Source: Clostridiales bacterium
GTDB taxonomy: Bacteria; Bacillota; Clostridia; Christensenellales; Aristaeellaceae
DNA: 64,000 nt
Assembly: GCA_017569285.1 (NCBI GenBank)
Contig: CP069419.1
Span: 2,852,001 to 2,916,000 of the forward strand
Direction of reading: 5' to 3'
Positions 14,320 through 23,122 of this stretch are shown here, piece by piece (position 1 is the first letter of the stretch; the number at the start of each line of letters is the position of its first letter). The translations under genes were made by a program, and so were the position numbers. The notes below the pieces were generated by a model. That model was not told the DNA's origin. It did no database searches and saw nothing but the letters and a program-made list of their open reading frames with translations.

Positions 14320-15186
14320 ATGGAAAACGGACTGGATTCCGCCCTTTTCCGGGAGGAACTGGAGTATTACGGACTGACCGGGGACGGCGCAGGCCTGATC
14401 CGGGAAAAGGACGGAGTGATTGTGGCCCGGGTGCCGTGGAAGAACGGCACGGCGGTGCTGAAATGCTTTGAGGATGAGGATTTCCGGAGGGAGATCCGGA
14501 ATTATGATATCCTGCGCGGCTGCGGCATCCCGACCATTGAAGTGCTGGGGCAGAGTGAACGGTCCATCCTGCTGGAGGATATTGACGCTTCGGACACATG
14601 GCGGCTGGGCCGGGAAGAGGATTTCGAAAACCCGGAAGTGATCCGGGCGATCGCGAAGTGGTATAAAACCCTGCACACGAACGGCATGGAGTATGTGCGG
14701 CAGCACGGGGCCGGGATGTATGAGGAATGGGATTCGTTTACCCGGGAGAATATTGAGGCAATCCGGGAGAAATTCAGCCTGCAGGATTCGGAAGGGCTGA
14801 AAGCCCTTGCGGATCATTACGCGGAGCTTCGGAAGCGGATGGATGCCGCGCCCCGGACGCTGACGTACAATGACTTCTACTATACCAATATGGTGGTGCG
14901 GAAGGACCACACAGCGGCCATGATGTTCGACTACAACCTGCTGGGCAAGGGAAACTGCATTACCGATCTCCGGAATGTGACTTACTGGTTCAGCGAGGAG
15001 AACAAACGGGAATTCTTCTCCGTATACGGAAAGCCGGATAAGGAGCTTGAACTCCTGGACCGGATCACTTCTCCGGTGATTACCCTTTGTTCCGCCATGA
15101 AGCGGGATATCTTCCCGGACTGGGCGGAGGAAGCGGTGAATGAACTGGCCGGGCTTCCGAAGCTTATTGCGGAACTGAATATGTGA
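14320..15186 (+). CDS. APH/choline-kinase-like phosphotransferase
   Basis: A 288-residue protein with a protein-kinase-like fold of the APH family. The ATP-binding Lys48 lies in TAVLKCF. The catalytic loop is TYNDFYYTN (Asp185, Asn190; the usual His of HGD is Tyr-Asn here) and the metal-binding Asp204 is in MMFDYN. The substrate may be an aminoglycoside, a small alcohol or a sugar; there is no evidence to choose. The ATG at 14320 follows GAGGTAACAGG. An earlier in-frame start at 14050 would overlap the divergent XRE gene and its operators. Confidence 0.8.
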   Translation: MENGLDSALFREELEYYGLTGDGAGLIREKDGVIVARVPWKNGTAVLKCFEDEDFRREIRNYDILRGCGIPTIEVLGQSERSILLEDIDASDTWRLGREEDFENPEVIRAIAKWYKTLHTNGMEYVRQHGAGMYEEWDSFTRENIEAIREKFSLQDSEGLKALADHYAELRKRMDAAPRTLTYNDFYYTNMVVRKDHTAAMMFDYNLLGKGNCITDLRNVTYWFSEENKREFFSVYGKPDKELELLDRITSPVITLCSAMKRDIFPDWAEEAVNELAGLPKLIAELNM

Positions 15187-15610
15187 TGAAAGTCTTGCTA
15201 TGGTAAGCGCTCCAACCCGGGGAATTCCGTTCCGGGACACGGCTCGCGCCTGTATTCCACACGCAGCAGATGCTAAGCTCTGTCTTCGCCTTCGGCTCGC
15301 CAATCGCTAAGCACTGGCGTGTTCCATAACGTCCCGTAACGAAACACCCCGGGCTTTCGCTTCCTGCTAAGTACAAGCAACCGAAAGGATTGACATCTGA
15401 TTCGAATGCGGTTTTTGCTGAACCGGAAAGATAAGTGTGCTTATTTCTTCCGATCCGGTCTGTATTGCGGATGAAAAACGGATATGATAGAGGCATAAGC
15501 AGGAACAGAATGTAAATCTCCGGATTCAACGAACGGTTGAAAAAATACTTGACAGATTATACCAATCAGGTGTTCAATCGGAGATGGGAGCTGCATATAA
15601 TATCCGTGTA
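15187..15610. other. Gene-free stretch with several hairpins
   Basis: No gene was found. Hairpins include CCCGG...CCGGG near 15217-15236, the minus-strand GCC-GAA-GGC around 15280 (like the GAA-loop hairpin of the tRNA-associated repeat) and an imperfect palindrome GTGTTCCATAACG/CGTAACGAAACAC at about 15319-15347. GCTAAG recurs three times. A TTGACA at about 15550 probably belongs to the next gene's promoter. A structured RNA is possible. Confidence 0.4.
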
Positions 15611-15689
15611 CGGAGGTGATACGGATGGAACATGCAATCCCGATGAAACATGAGATCAGGACCGGACGAAAGACCGCAGGGGGAAACGT

Positions 15690-16781
15690 ATGGAAAACAA
15701 CCTGGCTGAGAATATCCGCAGCTTCCGGAAGAGTATGGGATTCACTCAGGAGCAGCTTGCGGAACGGCTCGGCATCACGCTGGCAGCGGTTTCCAAGTGG
15801 GAACGCGGAACCTCTGAGCCGGACCTTGCGTACATCATGGACCTCGCCGAGATCTTCCACGTATCTGTGGATGCGCTGATCGGCTTTTCCATGCACAGCG
15901 GTGACGCAGACACGGAGGCGGAACGGCTTGAGGGAATGACGGGAGAGGATATCAGCCGGATCATCAGCGAATATGAGACGGCGCTGAAAAAGTTCCCCAA
16001 TCATTTCCGGATTGTGCTGGGAGCCGCCGAGAGCTATGCCCAAGCCGGCATCATGTACCGGCAGGACGACAAACTGAAAAGGGCGCTGGAGCTGTTCCCG
16101 CATGCCCTGGACCTGTTTTCCCAGAACCGGGACGAAGAGATTACCGAGGTGGGGATCCGCAACGATATCGCCCAGTGCTACGGCGCCCTGAAGGATTACA
16201 AAAAGGCAATTGAGCAATATAAGCGGGACAACATTGCCGGGATCAACAACGCGAAGATCGGCATTATGTACACGGTGTACGAGAGAAAGCCCGAGGAGGG
16301 AATCCTGTACACGACCAAGGCTTTCTTCAGCGACTTCAAAGATATGGTCTCCGCAATCGGCGGGTATATGGCCTACTACGGCCAGACGAAGAAGTATGAC
16401 GAGGGACTCCGGACCACGGAATGGGCTATCCGGCTCATGGAAAGCATGAAGAAATACCCGGACCGGAAGAGCTTCCTGGATAAGGTTCTCTGCCTGTACC
16501 ACCTGGACCTGGCCATGATGCAGGACGGCTGTGGAATGACCGAAGCATCGGAGGAAAGCCTGCGCCGGGCCGCAGAAATGGCCGTGGCGTTTGACCGGGA
16601 TCCGGATTATACGCTGGAGAACATGATCCTCCTGGACCACATGAAGCAGAAAAGCGTGTACGATGATGCGGGCGCAACCGCCGTGGAAGGGCTGCTCAAC
16701 GCCCTGGAGGAATGCGCCACATCCATCTCCCGGGAGTTCTGGGAGAAGGCAGAACACATCATCAAAGCGGCCGGGCAGTAA
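15690..16781 (+). CDS. XRE regulator with TPR-like C-terminal domain
   Basis: A 363-residue protein. The N-terminal HTH_3 (residues 3-60: NLAENIRSFRKSMGFTQEQL, LAAVSKWERGTSEPD) is followed by about 290 residues of paired helices with TPR-like periodicity (YETALKKFPNH, ALELFPHALDLF, QCYGALKDYKKAIEQYK). This layout is common in Firmicutes regulators that sense a peptide or partner protein through the TPR part. ATG 15690 has GGGGGAA upstream. A stronger site (GGAGGTGAT, 15611) serves a short overlapping frame starting at 15625, possibly a leader. Located 54 bp before tldD. Confidence 0.88.
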   Translation: MENNLAENIRSFRKSMGFTQEQLAERLGITLAAVSKWERGTSEPDLAYIMDLAEIFHVSVDALIGFSMHSGDADTEAERLEGMTGEDISRIISEYETALKKFPNHFRIVLGAAESYAQAGIMYRQDDKLKRALELFPHALDLFSQNRDEEITEVGIRNDIAQCYGALKDYKKAIEQYKRDNIAGINNAKIGIMYTVYERKPEEGILYTTKAFFSDFKDMVSAIGGYMAYYGQTKKYDEGLRTTEWAIRLMESMKKYPDRKSFLDKVLCLYHLDLAMMQDGCGMTEASEESLRRAAEMAVAFDRDPDYTLENMILLDHMKQKSVYDDAGATAVEGLLNALEECATSISREFWEKAEHIIKAAGQ

Positions 16782-16835
16782 GCCCGGGCGCTTTTCCCGG
16801 ATTCGGGAAACATATATGAAAGGAGAAAACACAAG

Positions 16836-18173
16836 ATGATCCAGTTCAGAAGCGGTTTTTACGCCGACGTCCGGGTGGAGGACCGGAGCCGGACCGTGAT
16901 TTCCTACAAGGCAGGCGCCCTGGAGGAAATGCGGAACCGCAGGGAAAAGCAGGCCTTCCTGCGCGTCTATGACGGGAAGCTCTGGTACTACGCCTCCACA
17001 ACGGACACCGACCGCCTGCAGAAAACGCTGGACGGCCTGTATGCCGCTGCGACGGAAAATCCGGCGATCCTGGAGGACCCGGTGGTGAAGCGCTTTGAGA
17101 AGAACCAGGACAAGGTGTACACCTTCGCGGATTGCTCCGTGCGGGATATTCCGCTGGCCGAAAAGCAGAAGCTGCTGCTCGGCTACCTGCCGGTGCTGAC
17201 GGAGGATTCCTGCGTGGTGCTGCCGACGGGAACATACCTGGACCGGAACAGCCAGTTCCACTTCCTGTCCAGCCTGGGCGCGGACATCGAATACGATTAC
17301 CAGACCTGCGGCCTGTCCTTCGGCTTCAGCATGGCGGAAGGGGAGAAGCAGTTCCAGGGCTCCTGGCAGAAGGGCGGTACGCGCTTTGACGAAATGACCG
17401 GCATCGAAGGGGAACTCCGGGAATCCGTGAAGGAGCAGGCGAATTTCCTGCGCAATTCCGTGCCGGCGGAGCCCGGGAAGTATCCCGTCGTCCTGTCGCC
17501 GATGGCCGCGGGCGTGTTTGCCCATGAGTCCTTCGGCCACAAGTCCGAATCGGACTTCATGATCTCCGACGAGACCATGAAGGAGGAATGGCAGCTGGGC
17601 AAGACGGTGGGTTCGCCGATCCTGTCCATTGCCGAATACGGCAATATTGTCGGTTCCGGCTTTGTGCCCTATGACGACGAGGGCACGAAGGCCCGGCAGA
17701 ACTACCTGATCAAAAACGGCGTGCTGGCGGGACGGCTGCACAGCGCCATGACCGCCGCCGTGCTGGATGAGGGACTGACCGGCAACGCGCGGGCCATCGA
17801 CTGCACCTTTGAGCCGATCGTCCGCATGACCACCACGTATATCGAGGGCGGTGACCTGGACTTCGACCAGCTGATCGCCCCGATTGAAAAGGGGTATTTC
17901 ATCAAGACCATCAACCACGGAAGCGGCATGAGCACCTTCACCATCGCACCGAGCGTTTCCTACGAGATCGTGAACGGGAAGCTCGGACGGCCGGTGCAGA
18001 TCAGCGTGATCACGGGCTCCGTGTTTGAAACCCTCGGCCTGATCGATGGGCTGACGAAGGATGTGGAGCTGCTGTCCTTTGTGACCGGCGGCTGCGGCAA
18101 GATGGAGCAGAGCGGACTTCCGGTCGGCTTCGGCGGCCCGTATGTGCGGGTCTCCTCCATGAACGTACAGTGA
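16836..18173 (+). CDS. tldD: TldD, catalytic subunit of TldD/TldE metalloprotease
   Basis: A 445-residue protein of the TldD/PmbA family. The zinc-binding motif HESFGH (from about His230; family HExxxH) identifies it as the active subunit of the TldD/E heterodimer, which degrades unfolded or modified peptides and matures some ribosomal peptides. Conserved C-terminal TGGCGKMEQSG is present. The ATG follows AAAGGAG. The TldE partner starts 10 bp downstream. No peptide-precursor gene was recognised nearby. Confidence 0.93.
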   Translation: MIQFRSGFYADVRVEDRSRTVISYKAGALEEMRNRREKQAFLRVYDGKLWYYASTTDTDRLQKTLDGLYAAATENPAILEDPVVKRFEKNQDKVYTFADCSVRDIPLAEKQKLLLGYLPVLTEDSCVVLPTGTYLDRNSQFHFLSSLGADIEYDYQTCGLSFGFSMAEGEKQFQGSWQKGGTRFDEMTGIEGELRESVKEQANFLRNSVPAEPGKYPVVLSPMAAGVFAHESFGHKSESDFMISDETMKEEWQLGKTVGSPILSIAEYGNIVGSGFVPYDDEGTKARQNYLIKNGVLAGRLHSAMTAAVLDEGLTGNARAIDCTFEPIVRMTTTYIEGGDLDFDQLIAPIEKGYFIKTINHGSGMSTFTIAPSVSYEIVNGKLGRPVQISVITGSVFETLGLIDGLTKDVELLSFVTGGCGKMEQSGLPVGFGGPYVRVSSMNVQ

Positions 18174-18183
18174 GGGCAGAAAG

Positions 18184-19401
18184 ATGGAAAAAGAGTATAT
18201 TATTGAGAAACAGCACAGCATTACGCTGAATGTGACCGCGGGGCAGATTGACAGCTACCGCGAACTGGAAAAGACCACCGGCACCGTGCGCGTATATGAG
18301 AACGGGTGCATCGGCGTGGCCGGGTGCCTGGGAGAGCCGGACGAGGAGGCGCTGACCGCGCAGGCGAAGGAAGCGCTGGCCTTCGGCATCCAGTATCCGT
18401 GCAGCCTGGAAGGCGAAGCGGAGATCATCGAAGACCACGACAAGGAAATCATTCCGGCGGCGGAACTGATTCCCGTGATGACGGACTTCCTGAAGCGCCT
18501 GGGCGAGCAGTGCCCGAAGATGGCGCTGACCAACAAGATCAGCCTGGTGCACGGGAAAACGGAATACCGCAACAGCCTGGGACGGCACCTGGTGAGCTCC
18601 GGCGCGAACCTTTCCATTGCGCTGGTCGGGCAGAACCGCGGATCCGGCAACCTGATGGACATGTTTTTCGCCTGGCAGGGTGATGACTTCGACGCGGACA
18701 AGATCCTGGCGGAGTTCAAGAGCGAGTATGACGCGTTCTATATCCCGGCGGACATCGAGTCCGGCCGCTGGCCCGTGGTGGCAATGCCCATGGACCTGTA
18801 CGGAAGGTTCCTGCAGCATTTTATCGGCGACCTGTACGCGGCCGGCGCGTCACTGCTGAGCGGCAAGCTGGGCGAAAAGGTTTTCAGCGACAAGCTGACC
18901 TTCTGCGACGACATGAACCCGGACTCCTCCTTCGAAAGCTGCTTCTTTGACGCAGAGGGCTGCGCGGCGAAGGATTACCGGCCGGTGGTCATCGAAAACG
19001 GCGTGCTGAAGGCGCTGATCACCACGAAGAAGACCGCGGAACAGTACGGGCTGCCGAATTCCGGCACTGCGAACGCGCCTTATGACGGCGTTCCGTCTCT
19101 CGGATTCCATGGCCCCTGGCTGGCGAAGACCGCCGGGAGCCTGAAAGAACTGGTGCCCGGCAAGGCAGTCCTGATGATGGTCGCCTCCGGCGGCGATGCC
19201 ACGCCCGACGGCCATTTCGCGACGCCCGTGCAGCTGGCTTACCTGCTGGAGGACGGAAAGCTGGTGGGCCGCCTGCCGGAAATCAGCGTTGGCGGGAACT
19301 TCTTTGACATGCTGGGCAAGGACTACATCGGCACAGCAATCGACTGGCCCTTCAAGAAGGTCCAGCTGTGTGCCGTGACAATGGACGTGACAAAGAACTG
19401 A
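18184..19401 (+). CDS. tldE: TldE/PmbA, non-catalytic subunit of TldD/TldE protease
   Basis: A 405-residue TldD/PmbA family protein lacking the HExxxH zinc motif; the equivalent position reads RFLQHFIGDLYAAGAS. That is the mark of TldE, which forms half of the substrate cavity. Its C-terminal ATPDGHFATPVQLAYL and SVGGNFFDMLGKDY segments match the family. It follows tldD by 10 bp and ends the operon at a strong UUCG-capped terminator. Confidence 0.92.
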   Translation: MEKEYIIEKQHSITLNVTAGQIDSYRELEKTTGTVRVYENGCIGVAGCLGEPDEEALTAQAKEALAFGIQYPCSLEGEAEIIEDHDKEIIPAAELIPVMTDFLKRLGEQCPKMALTNKISLVHGKTEYRNSLGRHLVSSGANLSIALVGQNRGSGNLMDMFFAWQGDDFDADKILAEFKSEYDAFYIPADIESGRWPVVAMPMDLYGRFLQHFIGDLYAAGASLLSGKLGEKVFSDKLTFCDDMNPDSSFESCFFDAEGCAAKDYRPVVIENGVLKALITTKKTAEQYGLPNSGTANAPYDGVPSLGFHGPWLAKTAGSLKELVPGKAVLMMVASGGDATPDGHFATPVQLAYLLEDGKLVGRLPEISVGGNFFDMLGKDYIGTAIDWPFKKVQLCAVTMDVTKN

Positions 19402-19416
19402 CGTGAAAAACCCAAC

Positions 19417-19444
19417 AAGGCACCTGCTTCGGCAGGTGCCTTTT
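19417..19444 (+). terminator. Terminator of tldD-tldE
   Basis: GGCACCTGC (19419-19427), UUCG loop, GCAGGTGCC (19432-19440), TTTT. Confidence 0.92.
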
Positions 19445-19525
19445 ATCAAATGTTTCCTTACATATGCTCTTTCGGGCTGTTATAATATGACAGAAGAAAA
19501 ACCCAAAAAACGGAGGACCGGAGAT

Positions 19526-20491
19526 ATGAAGAAACTGACGGCATTCCTGGCGGCGCTGGTGCTGTGCGCGGCGGTCCTGCCCGCGTTTGCGGCGGACGCG
19601 GTATCCTCGGCAACGCTGAACATCACGGAGCTGCCGGAGATCCGGGAGAACCCGGATGCAAAGATCCTGGTGATTTATTTCTCCACGGATGATACGGTGA
19701 AGGCGGCGGCCCGGACCATTGCGGACGCCCTGGACGCGGACGTGTTCGAGGCGGTTCCGGAGATCCCGTACAGCGAGGCGGACCTGGCTTACTACACCAA
19801 CTGCCGCGCGGACAAGGAACAGGCGGACAGCTCCGCCCGCCCGGCAATCTCCGCCTGGCCAGAGTCCATGGAGCAGTACAGCACGGTGTTCATCGGTTAT
19901 CCGATCTGGCACGGGCAGGCGCCGAAGATCCTGTACACCCTGGTCGAGGGGATTGACCTGGGGGGCAAAACCGTGATTCCGTTCTGCACCTCGGCTTCCA
20001 GCGGGGCGGGCTCCAGCGCGAAGAACCTGCAGGCGGTTTCCGCCGGGGAGACTGAATGGCTGGACGTGACGCGGATCAGTAACGGGAGTACGGCGGAGGA
20101 TATCCGGGCATGGGCCCTGTCGCTGGGCCTGGAAGGGGAGAAAACGATGAAGATGACGATCGGCAGCACGCCGGTGGAAGTGAAATGGGAGGACAACGAT
20201 TCCGTGGCGGCCCTGAAGGAGCTGGCGGCCGGCGGGCTGGAAATCCGGATGTCCATGTACGGCGGCTTTGAGCAGGTGGGACCGATCGGCAGCCACCTGC
20301 CCAGCAGCGACGTGCAGACCGTGACGGATTCCGGCGATATCGTGCTGTATGCAAGCAGCCAGCTGGTGGTGTTCTACGGCAGCAATTCCTGGGCGTATAC
20401 GCGCCTCGGGCATATTACCGATAAAACACCGGAAGAGATGAAATCCCTGCTGGGTAACGGCGACGTGACGATTACCCTGTTCATGGACTGA
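19526..20491 (+). CDS. Secreted flavodoxin with C-terminal cyclophilin-like domain
   Basis: A 321-residue protein. Residues 1-22 are a signal peptide (MKKLTAFLAALVLCAAVLPA). A flavodoxin fold follows (ILVIYFSTDDTVKAAARTIA as the FMN phosphate loop, IGYPIWHGQAPK, IPFCTSASSGAGSS). The last 110 residues (TMKMTIGSTPVEVKWEDNDS on) match cyclophilin_like2/DUF4430-style beta folds often fused to such flavodoxins. The exported location suggests an extracytoplasmic FMN quinone or electron-transfer role. ATG 19526 is preceded by CGGAGGA. It shares direction with the aldo-keto reductase 23 bp downstream. Confidence 0.85.
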   Translation: MKKLTAFLAALVLCAAVLPAFAADAVSSATLNITELPEIRENPDAKILVIYFSTDDTVKAAARTIADALDADVFEAVPEIPYSEADLAYYTNCRADKEQADSSARPAISAWPESMEQYSTVFIGYPIWHGQAPKILYTLVEGIDLGGKTVIPFCTSASSGAGSSAKNLQAVSAGETEWLDVTRISNGSTAEDIRAWALSLGLEGEKTMKMTIGSTPVEVKWEDNDSVAALKELAAGGLEIRMSMYGGFEQVGPIGSHLPSSDVQTVTDSGDIVLYASSQLVVFYGSNSWAYTRLGHITDKTPEEMKSLLGNGDVTITLFMD

Positions 20492-20514
20492 ACGACCCTG
20501 AAAGGAGAAATACC

Positions 20515-21654
20515 ATGATTTACCGTGAATTCCAGGATATTCAGCTTTCCAATCTGGGTATGGGCGCGATGCGCCTGCCCGTGATCGGCGGCGACGACAG
20601 CCGGGTGGACGAGGAAGCCGTCTGCCGCATGGTGGACAAGGCCATGGCCGGCGGCGTCAATTACTACGACACCGCGTGGGGCTACCATGACGGCCATTCC
20701 GAAACCGCACTGGGGAAGGCCCTGGCCCGGTATCCCCGGGAGAAGTTTTTCCTGGCGGACAAATTCCCGGGATATGACCTGCACAACATGGGGAAGGCGG
20801 AAAAGATCTTTGAGGAGCAGCTGCGCCGGTGCGGGGTGGAATACTTCGATTTCTACCTGTTCCACAACGTGTGCGAGATGAACATCGATGCCTACCTGAA
20901 CGATGAAAAATATGGAACCTATACTTATCTGATTTCCCAGAAGCGCAGCGGCCGCATCCGGCACCTGGGCTTCTCCGCCCACGGCAGCATGGAAGTGATC
21001 CGGCGGTTCCTGGAGGCTTACGGGAAGGACATGGAATTCTGCCAGCTGCAGCTGAACTGGCTGGACTGGGATTTCCAGGACGCGAAGGCAAAGGTGGCGC
21101 TGCTGAAGGAGTGGAACATCCCCGTGTGGGTGATGGAACCGCTGCGCGGCGGCAAACTGGCCCGGCTTCCGGAGGAGGACGCCGCGCGGCTGCGCGCCCT
21201 GCGGCCGGACGAAGGTATCCCGGCCTGGTCCTTCCGCTTCCTGCAGGGCATTCCGGAGGTGAAGGTGATCCTTTCCGGCATGTCCGACGAGGCGCAGATG
21301 GAGGACAACCTGCACACCTTTGAAACGGACAAACCGCTGAATGACGCGGAGAAGGAAACGCTGCTGTCCCTGGCGGCGGACATGACCCGCCGCACCGCGC
21401 TGCCGTGCACCGCCTGCCGCTACTGCACCACGCACTGCCCGAAGGGACTGAATATCCCGTGGCTGCTGGAACTGTACAACGAGCACAAGTTCACCGGCAG
21501 CAGCGGTTTCATCGCCCCGATGGCTCTGACGTCCCTGCCGGCGGAGAAGAAGCCTTCCGCCTGCATCGGCTGCCGGAGCTGCGAGAAGGTCTGCCCGCAG
21601 CAGATCAAAATCTCCGAAGCCATGAAGGAACTGAGCGCCAAAGCGACCTGGTAA
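20515..21654 (+). CDS. Aldo/keto reductase with C-terminal ferredoxin-like 4Fe-4S domain
   Basis: A 379-residue protein. Residues 1-280 are an AKR barrel (GMGAMRLPVI; NYYDTAWGYHDGHSE with catalytic Asp and Tyr; LGFSAHGS). Two 4Fe-4S sites follow: CTACRYCTTHCP from about residue 298 and CIGCRSCEKVCP from about 352. This AKR-ferredoxin architecture is frequent in anaerobic Clostridia; the substrate is unknown. AAAGGAG precedes the ATG. Likely co-transcribed with the secreted flavodoxin. Confidence 0.92.
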   Translation: MIYREFQDIQLSNLGMGAMRLPVIGGDDSRVDEEAVCRMVDKAMAGGVNYYDTAWGYHDGHSETALGKALARYPREKFFLADKFPGYDLHNMGKAEKIFEEQLRRCGVEYFDFYLFHNVCEMNIDAYLNDEKYGTYTYLISQKRSGRIRHLGFSAHGSMEVIRRFLEAYGKDMEFCQLQLNWLDWDFQDAKAKVALLKEWNIPVWVMEPLRGGKLARLPEEDAARLRALRPDEGIPAWSFRFLQGIPEVKVILSGMSDEAQMEDNLHTFETDKPLNDAEKETLLSLAADMTRRTALPCTACRYCTTHCPKGLNIPWLLELYNEHKFTGSSGFIAPMALTSLPAEKKPSACIGCRSCEKVCPQQIKISEAMKELSAKATW

Positions 21655-21666
21655 GCCAAACAGCCG

Positions 21667-21697
21667 AACCGGCAGGAGCATCTTCTCCTGCCGGTTT
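21667..21697 (+). terminator. Terminator of the aldo-keto reductase gene
   Basis: AACCGGCAGGAG (21667-21678) pairs with CTCCTGCCGGTT (21685-21696), then TT-AT. Confidence 0.8.
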
Positions 21698-21842
21698 ATA
21701 GAAAGGGCCCTGCAAAAAGCATTCCCGGGTCAACAGCACAATCCCCGGCAACAACATCCCAATGGGAGTCAATTACGAGCCGTTTTCACTGTGATAGAAT
21801 AAGCCCAACCGGAGAAAACTACAAAAAATGGAGGGCTTCACA

Positions 21843-23057
21843 ATGAAAAGGGTAATCTCTGTATTCCTGACCGCTGTACTGGCCTGCGCGCTGCTCCTGG
21901 GCGGCGCAGCTGCCGAAACGACCAAGGAGGAACCCGGCGTGACCGTTTACTTCCCGAACTGGAACATCTATTCCGATGCCCGGTGCGACGTGCGCAGCCT
22001 GCCGTGGGAGAGGCTGGACTGCGTAAACCACGCCTTCTGGGAAGTGGTTCCCGTGGAGGGCGGCTTCGCAGTGGCTTCCACCGACCCCTGGGCGGATACC
22101 GATGAGTACAACGCCAATGGGCACTTCGCCCAGTACGCGGAGTGCGCGGAAAAGTATCCGGACACAAAGATCCTGATCTCCATCGGCGGATGGACGGATT
22201 CCGGCCATTTCTCCGAGATGGCGCTGACGGCGGAAAGCCGCGGGACCTTCATCAAAAGCTGTATTGATACGCTGGACCAGTACCCTTTCCTGGGCGGCCT
22301 GGACATCGACTGGGAGTATCCCGGCGTGGAACGGGAGCCCGAGGACGAGAACGACGAGGGCAACCCCGTGGTGGGCGACGACCGGACCAACTACACACTG
22401 CTGCTGAAGGAAATCCGCGAAGCGCTGGACGAGCACTTCGGACAGGGAACGAAAATCCTGACCGTGTGCGCGGGCGCATCCGTGGGCTGGTCCCTGAGCC
22501 ATCAGGACTATGCCGCCCTGCATCCCTATGTGGACCGGATCAACCTGATGACCTATGACATGGCCGGCTCCTGGGAGGAGAACACGGGCCACCACACCGC
22601 GCTGTACGGCGAGGTTTCCGCGGACACGGCGGTGAAGTACCTGCTGGAGCAGGGTGTCCCGGACGAAAAGATTGCTATCGGCTCCCCGCTGTACAGCCAC
22701 GGCTGGAAGCTGAAGGAAGCGGCGGAAAACCCGGTAGGCGCGGAAGCGGAAGCGATCGGCGACATGGAATGGCATGACCTGGCTGCCATCGAGGCAGCTG
22801 CCGCCGAAGAAGGCACGCCCGGATGGCACAAGGGCTATGACGCGGAGAAGCAGGCGGCCTGGCTGTACAATGACGATCCGGCTTCCCCGAACTACCTGGA
22901 CTTCATTACCTATGACAGCGCCGAATCCCTGCAGGCCAAGCTGGACTACATCAACGAGAACAGGCTGGGCGGCCTGATCGTATGGCAGGTGCACGGCGAC
23001 AGCATCGACAATGACTGGCCGATGATCACCGAAATGCACAGGGGACTGCACCCGTAA
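21843..23057 (+). CDS. Secreted GH18-family protein with altered catalytic motif
   Basis: A 404-residue protein. Residues 1-24 are a signal peptide and the rest is a GH18 barrel (ILISIGGWTDSGHFSE, GGLDIDWEYPG, INLMTYDMAGSW, GLIVWQVHGD). The DxxDxDxE active-site motif keeps Asp154, Asp156 and the acid Glu158, but the first Asp is Gly151. The acid and the stabilising Asp are present, so activity on chitin or related beta-1,4-GlcNAc polymers is possible though perhaps reduced. ATG 21843 is favoured over 21828 because GGAGGG lies 8 bp upstream of it. Confidence 0.9.
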   Translation: MKRVISVFLTAVLACALLLGGAAAETTKEEPGVTVYFPNWNIYSDARCDVRSLPWERLDCVNHAFWEVVPVEGGFAVASTDPWADTDEYNANGHFAQYAECAEKYPDTKILISIGGWTDSGHFSEMALTAESRGTFIKSCIDTLDQYPFLGGLDIDWEYPGVEREPEDENDEGNPVVGDDRTNYTLLLKEIREALDEHFGQGTKILTVCAGASVGWSLSHQDYAALHPYVDRINLMTYDMAGSWEENTGHHTALYGEVSADTAVKYLLEQGVPDEKIAIGSPLYSHGWKLKEAAENPVGAEAEAIGDMEWHDLAAIEAAAAEEGTPGWHKGYDAEKQAAWLYNDDPASPNYLDFITYDSAESLQAKLDYINENRLGGLIVWQVHGDSIDNDWPMITEMHRGLHP

Positions 23058-23076
23058 GACCAAACCGTATCCGCAT

Positions 23077-23103
23077 AAAAAGCACCCCGCCGGGGTGCTT
23101 TTT
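23077..23103. terminator. Bidirectional terminator between GH18 and AraC genes
   Basis: AAAAAGCACCCCG directly followed by its complement CCGGGGTGCTTTTT, a near-perfect palindrome with T runs on both strands, between convergent genes. Confidence 0.9.
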
Positions 23104-23122
23104 GCGTGGAAAAAAAACGGAT

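Noticed and set aside
15441-18221. Open frame of over 900 codons opposite the XRE-TPR and tldD genes
   Set aside because: Same effect: it is antisense to two genes with unmistakable motifs and lacks its own promoter or ribosome site.
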